Origin: Ligula intestinalis
Lineage: Eukaryota > Platyhelminthes > Cestoda > Diphyllobothriidea > Diphyllobothriidae
Direction: 5' to 3'
NCBI GenBank assembly: GCA_036362985.1
Contig: JAYGXS010000003.1
Coordinates: 80,924,403 to 80,988,402 of the forward strand
DNA length: 64,000 bases
The translations under genes were made by a program, and so were the position numbers. Numbering within the stretch: position 1 is the first letter of the stretch; the number at the start of each line of letters is the position of its first letter. Shown piece by piece: positions 55,310 through 64,000 of this stretch. The notes below the pieces were generated by a model. That model was not told where the DNA came from. It was given only the letters and a program-made list of their open reading frames with translations, and searched no databases.

Positions 55310-55823
55310 TGTAGCGGGCCAGGGATGTCGAGGTTGGCACACACCTAAAGGATAAGAGACCTGAGGATAGCTCGGCATCGGAAACTCGGAGCTGGATTGA
55401 TAAGCATCACCCAAGCACACAAATATGAAGGCCGGAGTAGAAGGAGACGTGAATATATGCAGAGGAATCTACTAGTAATAAAGAATACATATAGAGTAAG
55501 AAAATAATATGGGGATAAGGAACGGCGTTACACAGATACATGTCCCATCTGGAATGGAGTGTTTTCTCTTATGTCTGATCAGTTACCGGTGGGGAATACA
55601 GTGCTGTGTGCTACTGCAGGGGCGAGACAGGAGTGCTGACATAGTGTGTGGGACGGCGATGCGATTGACGACGACGGCGGCGGGAAGGGGGTCAGCGGCT
55701 GTAAGGGAAAAGGGCACCGGTTTCTTCACTGACACTCGATCACCACATCTCCATCCTGGGTTCGCGCCAAAAGTGACGACCTTGGTGTACTTAAACAACC
55801 ATTCAGTCTCTTGGGTTGTTACA
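55310..55823. mobile_element. Solo LTR, 514 bp, 4-bp target duplication ATAG
   Basis: Starts TGTAGCGGGCCAGG and ends GGTTGTTACA, that is TG...CA with TGTA/TACA termini. It is flanked by ATAG at 55306-55309 and 55824-55827. Copy C has the uninterrupted sequence (GAGATAGGC at 26640), which proves an insertion. An AATAAA lies at 55477-55482. No internal coding region, so it probably formed by LTR-LTR recombination. A Ty3/gypsy-type source is likely from the TSD length, but not shown. Confidence 0.85.
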
Positions 55824-55827
55824 ATAG

Positions 55828-57652
55828 GCGTAGAGAGGCCACAGCATTAAGTGATGCGAATTCTTCCAGATCAGTTGCTCAAGTCTTCCGTCTTTGGTCG
55901 TCGGCTAAGCTTCAGAAAGTCATTCCACCCTTACTCAATGGCAACAATCATTTTTTACAGAGGATTTGGAGAAAGCAGCATTGCTAAATTCATTTTCGCC
56001 GAGTTCTTTACCATCGAAACCAGCCCCACTCCTGTAATCTCCCTGCTGTGTGATTCAAATCACAGTACCCTTAATTTTTCACCCGCTTGTATTCAAAAAG
56101 CAATAAGTCGTCTTAAAAATTCACAATCGGTTGGAACTGATAACATTCCAAACTCGCTCATCAAACACTTAAGAGATTTCCCACCCTTATTGAGTAAGTT
56201 ATTTTCAGCGTTTCTTGAGAATGGCTTTTTCCCGGACAACTGGAAAACTTCTATTATAATTCCCGTATTTAAATCTGGTTCCCGATCAGATATTCACAAT
56301 TATCGCGGTGTTCATAAAACGCCCTCTCTGGCTAAACTCTTTGAAAAACTAATTGCCAAAAAATTACAGATTTCTGCATAAATAATACCATTCTCAGCTC
56401 CTCACAGCATGGCTTTTTAACAGACCGATCTTGTGAAACATGCCACTTGTTTTACTAAATCTACTTACTTCTTTTCGTAATGATCATCTATCTGGGGTAG
56501 TTATCTATTTGACCTAAGTAAAGCATTTGATAAAGTTCCTCACAGGAGGCTCTTAGCTAAACTAGAGGCTATAGGATTTCGTAGTCCCCTTAGTAACTTC
56601 ATCAGATCTTATCTTTCAAAATGACAACAGAAGGTCTTAGTGGGATCCTCATACTCTACTCCTACCGCAATTTTGAGTGGTGTCCTTCAAAGTACTGTGC
56701 TAGGTACTCTGCTCTTCTTGCTTTACATAAATGATACCTTATTGAGTGTTAAACACTCCCAATCGTATATTTATGCGGATGATATCAAGTGTGTTTACTC
56801 CTTCTCTAACTCTACGGCAGCTAGATGCCTAGAACAAATTCATTCTGATCTGCACGCTCTTTCGGCGTGGAGCTCAACATGGCAGATGGAGTTCTCACCT
56901 TCTAAGTGCCGATATATGTGCTTTGGGCCTGAAAGGCTGCCACAACCTGCTATTTTTCAAGGTTACCCAATGACTGAATGTTCCAATATCAAGGACCTAG
57001 GATTAAGCTACACCAATAAGTTAGACCTTTCTCCTCACGCCGATAGAATTACAGCCAAAGCCGCACAGATTCGCGACTTTATTTCGTATACTTTCTATCT
57101 TCTTGAAATGAAATGAAGACTTTATCGTATGTTCGTGCTTCTCATCTTACAATACGGTTGCCCCTTTTTCGGTCTCATGAATGAAGTAAGCCGTTCGAAA
57201 ATTGAACAAATTCAAACTGCTGTATCTGACAGCTTCTAATACTTGTTACTTTAATAGATGTCAATTAACGAAACTAAGGTTCCTTTGGGTCAAGAGATTG
57301 GAAGCAGGCTTTTGTCGCCTTTTTCGGCTTAATAATAGCACAAATTTACCCAGGACTTCTGTCATTGCCCCCGTCAGCCATCCACACAACCTAAGAAACT
57401 CGGCACTTGTTATACCCCCTCCTGCATCTTCCTCATGTAAACGCTCTTTGTTTTTTTGCTTCCAGATATAGCTTTCTTTGGAATAACTTGCCAACCGAAA
57501 AAAGTTCGTTAACTAGACTGTCTGCTTTCAAACGGAGACTGCACATTTATCTTAACACTGATTCTACTAGCCTTCTATTCTCCTCATCTTTTCCGAGCAG
57601 TTTTTCCATGACTCCGAGAAAGGACCATTGGGAATTTAGGAGATCCGCTTGA
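55828..57652 (+). pseudogene. Reverse transcriptase, family 1 (E)
   Basis: SVGTDNIPNSLIKHLRDFPP, WKTSIIIPVFKSGSRSD, SKAFDKVPHRRLLAK (frame-broken near 56510), VLGTLLFLLYIND and intact YADDIKCVYSF. Ends GAGKERTIGNLGDPL in shifted reading, equivalent to the stop at 57652. Lesions near 55955, 56381, 56510, 56625 and 57116; none at the catalytic YADD. Confidence 0.85.
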
Positions 57653-57836
57653 AACTATTCTCTCTGTCTCGTGTCCCCCGAGAACCTAGGTGTTTCCATT
57701 AACCACCGCTGAATCAACCGAAGCCATGCGGAAGTACTCAGTCTAAAATGCTGCAGTTCTGTTGCTTACTCACCTTCATCACACCACCCACACCTATTTC
57801 TGCTCTACTACTATGTTCCTACTTCTATCTTCCTAA

Positions 57837-57921
57837 GCAGTTTTTTTCTCTTACACACCTTTTGAACATGAAGGCCCGTTGAACGTTGTCACCATTTTCA
57901 CTGTAAGAGTTTTTAAACTGC
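57837..57921 (+). other. Conserved 3'-UTR RNA hairpin of family-1 LINE, copy E
   Basis: GCAGTT/AACTGC outer stem (with one extra A), CTCTTAC/GTAAGAG middle stem, TGAACATG inner arm with CCATTTTCA. Same pairing state as C. Confidence 0.75.
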
Positions 57922-58125
57922 CATAAGTTTTCGTTTTGAGTTCAAAATTACTTGCAAAACATTGCTAAATGTTGCCCCAAAAGGACAATTTCTGCTGACG
58001 TTACTACGACTTTCTACGTCTACTTGCACATATTGTCAAATTCTTTTTTGAATTTCTATTTTTTCGAAAATAACTTTGTGCAGATAGTGCCGTACCTTCG
58101 CTGAAAAATATAAATTCCAAATTCC

Positions 58126-58970
58126 AAAAGTAGCCACCAACTGGATCAGAGCAAGTGGCATAAGAAGTCTGAGGGTCTTATCAAAAAGCTGTAGTAAGAT
58201 AGCTTTTCGACATTGAAGGGCCATAGGGATTAGTGTCATGATAATATTGTTGAGCGAGGCAAAACACCTATGAGAATTTAGCGATGGAAATTCTAGTCTT
58301 GTATAATGGTTAATATAGGTAGGATGAACCGCATTTGTGTTATTTTTTCAGTTTTATAGGCTTAGTTAGAGCCCGGAGCCAGCATGCTTTGGATTGAGTT
58401 TTAAATCACGCCATTTTGCCGACATGGCTTAGATGTCTAAATTGGAAGTTTGGGAGGACTTCGTTCGAATAAGGAAGCTGTTGGTCTACTTAACGTAGAC
58501 GGATTTTAGGAAGTTCTTAGAGGGCTACCAGAATTATTAGCCACGGCAACTAGGGAAGCGGCTACATTGGAAGCAGACAAATGTGTTGGGTGATTGAGGT
58601 TGAGGGTACGGTTGCAGTAACGAGGAGCGGTAAGCCAGATTTGCCAGGAGTAAGACTAAGTGACCCCCTAGGCTTAATAGAGCTATGACCGGGAACTTGA
58701 GTGAGTTGCGGTGAAGTGAAGGCCTTTTTAGAAGAATTCGACTCTATTCTTCGCTCCACTAGAGTGAGATCATGACGATGGGAATACTTTGTTTTTTCTA
58801 AATATCTGGAAACAGGAATATTGTGTTTGAAAATGGGGTTAACTTCAGCGGGTGAAAAAAGCTTAACTTAAATGAGTAGATTATTGCCTCGAAATGACAG
58901 TCTAATAGGTTTTGCTATTTTATAGTTAAATCCAAAAGAGTAGAAAAAATGCACAGCAACTTCCACTTGC
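58126..58970. other. Non-coding between LINEs E and F
   Basis: No domain recognised. Short minus-strand frames at 58036-58239 and 58562-58759 may be decayed retroelement sequence. Confidence 0.4.
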
Positions 58971-59093
58971 CATGTGGATTTATGTACATTTTTCTGGAAT
59001 ATTATTATACTATGTGCCCCGACCGTTGATCATTCGTGCCCGTTTTTGCATATACGAGGCTGATGCTCGTCGCCACCAACAGAAACAGAGCAT

Positions 59094-60530
59094 TTGTGGG
59101 AAGCACAGCAGAGGCATTTTTGTTGCGTTTCCACCCACTTCACGGCAACCAGGGTCTGCTGCACCACCCTACCTACGGTGAATCAAACGACCCCTCCTCC
59201 CAGCCTGTGTTTTTTCACCGGAGCAGCTCCTCAGGTCACGCTGCTCCGATTCCTCCTCCTCGCCGCCGGAATTGAGGCCAACTCCGGATCTCCTTGGTAC
59301 TGCTCCTTCAGTCAAGTCAACCAGGGCCAACGCGAATGTTCTGTATGTTGCAGCTCTTGCAATAGTTGGTGCCATCTTCTCTGCAGTGGCCTTGTCAACT
59401 CTGACGATTTGTCACATCCTTGTCCTGCCTCAATTGTCCCATGTCTCTACCTGTGCCTACACCTCCTGTCCGTCCTGTCTTCAATAACAATGCTGAATTC
59501 TTAGACCTTGCCATGCAGCCCTAACTTTAATTTATACAAATTAAAGCTAAAGGCCTACTTGGCAAGCTTGACCAGTTCCCGAATTCATGCATTCGCACAG
59601 CATAGTTGTAGCGGCTATCCAAGCGACAAAGTAGTCTTATTCCACCAGGTCCCTGCTTGTGTCGACTACCCGACCGTCTGTCGTAATCGCTGTCGCAGCA
59701 AAGGTGGGCAAATCAATTGCCCATCATCACCAACCCCTGCTTGGTGTCAATACCATGGAAGTATGACAATTTCGCTCGACATTGGCCCGGCACCGCTAAC
59801 TGTCGTGAACGTGTACATTACTCCAACTGCCAGTTGTCCTCCGGTTTCACCACCTCTATCGCTCCCTACCTACCTTCTGGAGACAGTTTGGTTCTAGGTG
59901 AGTTCAATGCTCACAACGACCTATGGTGCTCTAGCTTGGTGGCCTATTTTCAGGTAGAAGCTCTCGTAAATGAATAAGAACACGCCTTCTTCGCGGTTCT
60001 TAACGAGAATGCCCAAACATGGCTACCAAATAATGGTGCCTCCAAAACGCCTGATGCTCCCATCCCCAGTCTCAGTCTGGTAGCCTCCAGCGTGTGGAGC
60101 ACGAAAATCAGCCTGGGTAGCGATCACCTCCCCATAGTTCTCGAAATGGACACCGCCGCCGACCGTATGAAGGCCCCAAACAGGCACTTCATTAATTTCA
60201 AGCGAGCCGATTGTACGGCGTTTGCCACCGAATGTGAAGACGAGCTCGATGGACTACCACCTTTCACCTGTGCCTAAATAGTGGAGCGACTTCTTCGTCG
60301 ACTGCTCCTGGGAGCAGTAAGACTTTACGTCCCGAACGGCCACATTTGCATTCAACGCCCAAACTATACGTCCGAAGGCTCCCGCCTGGAACGCGAGAGA
60401 GGGGATAACCGATTGCGTGATGCCAATGGCCCACGCATCCTCAAGATGAACGCTCTAAACACCAAAACCATCAGGGACGGCAAACCGCCAACGCTTGCAT
60501 GGACTAATTGCAGATTGCAATTTCTGCGGA
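59094..60530 (+). pseudogene. Zinc finger and endonuclease of LINE F
   Basis: LLLAAGIEANSGSPWYC (59250-59303) precedes a Cys/His cluster CSVCCSSCNSWCHLLCSGL, as in the N-terminal zinc fingers of some jockey/I-type LINEs. After frame breaks come VVNVYITPTASCPP, SGDSLVLGEFNAHNDLW and LGSDHLPIVLEMD (endonuclease motifs), then HFINFKRADCTAFATECEDE and a basic linker RLERERGDNRLRDANGPRI. GDFNAH has become GEFNAH. Confidence 0.75.
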
Positions 60531-60534
60531 CGGA

Positions 60535-60840
60535 CAGGACCAACAGTGCCCGTGAGTCTCGAGATCCATGTGCAGGGCAAAATATGTTAGCACCAGTTCG
60601 ATCTATCAGTTAACTGAGTTGTCATCCGACGCCCAGGCTTCAATCAGTTCTCGGCCGGTCTTGCTGTTTGCGTGGCCAATTATCCTCGCAGCTGCAAAGT
60701 TAAAGTCGTAGGTGTGAGTGTCCACTTGCGATAATGCGTCATCCCGTTCAACAGCCACCTGGTGTTTGTGTATGTGCGAAGCCAGCTAGCATGCGGCTAG
60801 TCTGTCCCGTGTAATTTAGAGGACAGTTTAAAAATGGAGG
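60535..60840 (-). pseudogene. GIY-YIG domain, inverted left copy
   Basis: Minus strand matches 62285-62592 at nucleotide level: TAAATTACACGGGACAGACT, GCAGCTGCGAGG, TTGGCCACGC, GAACTGATTGAAGCCTGG. It lacks a 40-bp stretch present in the right copy. Confidence 0.8.
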
Positions 60841-61250
60841 TTGAGTTGACTGAGGCATTAGAGCTTTCTGAGAGGAATTCTCATTTCGTGTACATCCATT
60901 TTGTCCAAATTAAAAGGGGGCTACCTTTCAGTGCAATGATTTGCTACAATGGTGCGTTTGGTTTATGCTCCCTTGGCAGACCATAGAAATGCGCTAGGGC
61001 AGTAACTGCTGGCTTCATCAGACGTCACTGGTTCTCAGTGATCACATTTCCGGGATTCAATTCCCTAAGTAACTTGTTCACCCGATTCGATAATGCTTTA
61101 GCTACTGAGCTGTGTGGATATCTGTTGGATCCTCCGTCATCAACCAGAGCTTTGGCTTGCTCGTCGTAGTCTTCGCAACTCATGACAACTATTGAACATC
61201 CCTTATCCGCGGGCAATATGATAATACGGCCATTCGTTCTAAGTTTTTTG
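60841..61250 (-). pseudogene. Penelope protein N-terminal half, inverted
   Basis: Minus strand: PADKGCSIVVMSCEDYDEQA (61216 down), a classic PLE motif, then after frame breaks FYGLP, HKPNAPL, IIALKGSP and NASVNSTSIF, matching the start of the RT domain (YGLPKxHKxxxPLRPI). It then jumps straight to the GIY-YIG copy, so the RT core is missing on this strand. Confidence 0.75.
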
Positions 61251-61289
61251 ATAGGTTTCGATTCGAGTACATTCCTTTTGCCATCTTGC

Positions 61290-62040
61290 CGAAATTAGAA
61301 TTCCTCCAAGAAAACTTTAACACCCTAGTCCACTCAGCCTCCAACTTCCTAAGAGACCTTCGTTGTTGGAGGATTCATTCAGACTAAATGATGGTTTCCT
61401 TTGAGGTGACATCATTATTTACATCCATTCCACCGGGTTTGGCACGAGAGGTCTTGCGCAGGGATCTTGAGGAGTTGTACGATGAAACCCAGAATTCACT
61501 CAAAATTGAACACCTCATGAGACTATTTGAATTTTGCCAAAAGACCTACTTCACATTTGCTGGAACGACTTATTAAAAATCATGGGAATTCCGATGGGCT
61601 CCCTTATCTCCGGTTCAATAGCAAAATTGGTCTTGCAATAGCTGGAAAGATTGCCATCACCTAACAGCCCCGATCTTTTGGCACCCTTACGCTGACGTTA
61701 CGTCCGTTATCATCAAAAGGTACAGGCTGCAGAGATTCTGTGATCTCCTCAACTTGACCTTCTCCGATATATAATTCACGCGGAAAGAAGAAAAGAATCA
61801 GTAGCTACCCTCCCTCGACGTACTCGCCATGCGAACTGCCGACGGCAAAATAGAAAAGAGGGTCCACAGAGAGGTGATGAACACCGTACAGTTTCTAAGT
61901 CTTCACAGCAAACATCCGATGGCTTACAATCGAAGTTATGGGAGTAGACTGTTCAAAAGAATCCATATGCACTGCAGTTACCCGGAAGAAAAAGCACATG
62001 AAGACCGATACCTGCGCAACCAGTTTATGTAAAATGGCTA
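61290..62040 (+). pseudogene. Penelope reverse transcriptase, C-terminal half
   Basis: SASNFLRDLR, MMVSFEVTSLFTSIPPGLAR, HLMRLFEFCQKTYFTFAGTT, GIPMGSLISGS in another frame, then YADVTSVIIKR where the catalytic YxDD is expected (second Asp lost), and TADGKIEKRVHREVMNTVQF. This continues the domain order where the minus-strand half stops. Confidence 0.8.
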
Positions 62041-62269
62041 TTCTTTAGTCTTCGTGAGCCGATGCCTACGTGCCCACCCTCCGAGGACACAAACAGACCC
62101 ACCCTCCATGATTTGGCATGCACTGCCACTTATCAAGGACGTGTCGGAAGCGACCAAGCGGATTGCTGCGGGACTAGGGATGGGAATCGCGCATCGTCCC
62201 AAGGTTAAATTGCGCAACCGGGTCATGAAGATCAAGGATTGATTAAATCCCAGTGAGCAGGCGGACGTA

Positions 62270-62592
62270 GTGTATCGCATACCATGTCTGACCTGCCCTC
62301 TAAATTACACGGGACAGACTGGACGCATGCTGGCTTCACGCATACACGAACACAAGGTGGCTGCTGAACTGGATAGCGCATTATCGCACGTAGCCGACCA
62401 CACCTACGAGATGTGTCAGGAGTTCAACTTCGCAGCTGCGAGGGTAATTGGCCACACAACCAGCAAGACGGACTGAGAACTGATTGAAGCCTGGACGTCG
62501 GATGACAACTCAGTTAACCGATAGATCGAACTCGTACCGGCATATTTTGCCCTGCGCATGCATCTCCAGACTAACGGCACTAGTGGTCCAGT
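62270..62592 (+). pseudogene. GIY-YIG endonuclease domain, right copy (PLE)
   Basis: YRIPCLTCPLNYTGQTGRML, SRIHEHKVAAELDSALS and EFNFAAARVIGHTT, then TGA replaces the usual REL before IEAW. Y, TGQTG and R..HE.K are all present, the GIY-YIG nuclease signature seen in PLEs. Confidence 0.85.
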
Positions 62593-62629
62593 TCATCCCT
62601 TCCTCCCTGTCTTCTCCGAACCTATGACA

Positions 62630-62818
62630 GTTAATTGACCCCTTCGCCCTGTGAATTTTGCTTCCTTTCGTTGATGGTTAATTGGCTCCTTCCCCTAATA
62701 AATGTAACTTGGTTTCCTTGGCGGTTTATTCGCCCCCTTCTCTCTGTAAAGTTTTCTTGGTTTCGTTGAAGGTTAATTGGTCCCTTATCCAATAAATTTT
62801 GCTTGGTTTCGTTGACAG
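62630..62818 (+). repeat. Minisatellite, four units of 47-48 bp
   Basis: Units begin GTTAATTG at 62630, GTTAATTGG at 62677, GTTTATTCG at 62724 and GTTAATTGG at 62772; each contains TTGGTTTCGTTG or a variant. It lies between the PLE and the RT of F. Confidence 0.8.
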
Positions 62819-62935
62819 CTTTGTTTGGAACGATGGACTTCCGCAAGATTTTGAAAGCAGAGACTAATAAAGCTACGACTCTGTTGATCAAAAATACCAC
62901 TTCTTAATCTATAAACCTCCCTCGGACGTGAAACT

Positions 62936-64000
62936 TTGCCTCAATTTGTGACTTATAATTGTCCAATTGCCCTCCTCGCTCCATTAGTGAAGATTCTGGA
63001 ACGGCTCGTCCATCAAATCCTGACGTCCGCGGCGGGATTTTCTCGCCATCGACATTGTTTCCGGTCAGGTCCTGGTAACATAACGGCGCTTTTCATGCTC
63101 AGCGATGCTATCCTCGATGGCTTTAATCAACAGAAGCCTGCTTTGTGGACCATGGCAGTCTCACCTGAACTGTCACGATCCTTGAACTGCGTCCGCCACG
63201 ATCAGCTCCCGCGGGACTTTGTCTCTCTTAACCTCCCGACTGGCCTGGTCCAATGGCTTGCCACTTATATCCGTGGCCGCAACGATCGTGTCTTTTTCCG
63301 TGGTTCTCTCTCTTAGCCCCGCAATCAGACCTGCAGCGTTCTTTGAGGCTCCGTCCTCACCCCGACGCTCTTTAACATTTACATGCGGAATCTCCGTCCC
63401 GCAGAGAACTGTGCAAGTGATATCATACGTGGATGGTGTAACGTTCTTCTGCGAGCACCATCACATCAATCAGACTGTGCAGATCCTCTCGGAGTTCACG
63501 CATGATATCGAAAAATTATTCGCTAAGCGCGGAATAACGATCTTCGCAGCCAAGTCGTCCGTCACTGTTTTCACGCTAGACCCGAAGGAGTCCAAACGTC
63601 ACCTGGCGCCAGAGATGTGCTTTACAAATAAACCTTATTATAATTAATCGTCAACGGTGCGTCCTTAACACTCGTCCATCAGCCGAAGCTCCTTGGTTTA
63701 TGTTTCGATCGGCTTTCCACGTTCGCGAACCATGCCAGGGAGGTCGCAAAAAAGCAGCCGCTGCACAAAGGTCGTAACGCTCCAGCGGTATATCACGAAG
63801 AAGCGCAAAATAGACTTTGACGACCACATTCGGCGCGCTGGCCAAGCTGCATCTCACTTATGTGGCACCAATCTGAACTCTCATGATCAGCTATTCTGGT
63901 CTCCACTTCAGCGCAGAACGCTGCACTCCGCACCATCACGGGTTGCTAGAAAATGTCGCCTATATATCATCTTCGAGCAGGGACTTCTGTCTGCCGGTCG
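62936..64000 (+). pseudogene. Reverse transcriptase of LINE F, runs off the window
   Basis: NCPIALLAPLVKILERLVHQ, GFSRHRHCFRSG, SRSLNCVRHDQLPRDFVSLN, GLVQWLATYIRGRNDRVFF, then in the next frame ISYVDGVTFFCEHHHINQ, where the catalytic YADD is YVDG. Downstream KLLGLCFDRLSTFANHAREV and HLTYVAPI belong to the thumb/C-terminal region. Confidence 0.8.

Larger units (their letters stand above)
54250..58125 (+). mobile_element. Family-1 LINE, long copy (E), split by a solo LTR
   Basis: Plus strand: endonuclease from about 54274, solo LTR at 55310-55823, then RT to 57652 and a 3' UTR with the hairpin (57837-57921), ending near ATAAATTCCAAATTCC as in C. Closely related to C. Confidence 0.85.
60535..62600. 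mobile_element. Penelope-like element with inverted ends
   Basis: The outer 300 bp on each side (60535-60840 minus, 62285-62600 plus) are inverted copies of the GIY-YIG domain and adjoining 3' sequence. Inside, the N-terminal half of the PLE protein lies on the minus strand (61250-60850) and the RT half on the plus strand (61290-62040), head to head near 61270. Confidence 0.8.
58971..64000 (+). mobile_element. Third LINE type (F), jockey/I-like, interrupted by a PLE
   Basis: Plus strand: zinc finger and endonuclease (59094-60530), then a Penelope-like insertion and a 47-bp minisatellite, then RT (62936 to beyond the window end). All frames are broken. Its motifs differ from families 1 and 2. 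Confidence 0.75.

Overview
The window is eukaryotic, AT-moderate and very rich in retroelements. Intron-split genes with GT-AG boundaries, two very short introns (32 and 41 bp) in an otherwise ordinary animal enzyme gene, non-LTR retrotransposons, Penelope-like elements (PLEs) and a Merlin DNA transposon together suggest a flatworm with a large, repeat-laden genome. A diphyllobothriid-type tapeworm is my best guess. That placement is inference and was not checked against a database.

Layout. (1) 606-6846 (+): four exons of one proline-rich protein whose splice phases agree; its 5' and 3' ends are not found and I do not recognise the family. (2) 6.8-16 kb: introns or intergenic DNA with tRNA-like SINE remnants, a short repeat family with a hammerhead-ribozyme-like core, a 100-base assembly gap (9906-10005), a perfect 28-bp-arm palindrome, a TIR-bearing MITE and a broken Merlin transposase. 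(3) 16.06-24.66 kb (-): a nested block of non-LTR elements. A family-1 LINE (B, 17.36-21.56 kb, ORF2 broken only by nonsense codons) sits inside a family-2 LINE (A), next to a second family-2 3' fragment (A'). (4) 25.85-28.97 kb (+): another family-1 copy (C). (5) 30815-46119 (+): a complete 14-exon glycogen phosphorylase gene, about 858 residues, with a family-2 LINE (D) and several small repeats in its introns. (6) 46-59 kb: MITE, tRNA-like SINEs, a PLE GIY-YIG fragment, family-1 remnants and a second long family-1 copy (E) split by a solo LTR with a 4-bp target duplication. (7) 59-64 kb (+): a third LINE type (F) with a zinc finger and a degenerate 2A-like motif, interrupted by a PLE whose ends form inverted repeats.

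The only clear host enzyme is glycogen phosphorylase, which releases glucose-1-phosphate from glycogen. It keeps the PLP lysine, the active-site histidine and an N-terminal phosphorylatable serine, so it looks functional and hormonally or kinase-regulated in the usual way.

The most interesting unexplained structures are: a hairpin in the 3' untranslated region of family-1 LINEs whose stems are kept by compensatory changes in four copies; hammerhead-like cores in a dispersed repeat that match a motif just downstream of a PLE endonuclease domain; and an antisense tRNA-like block directly upstream of ORF1 in two independent family-2 LINE copies.
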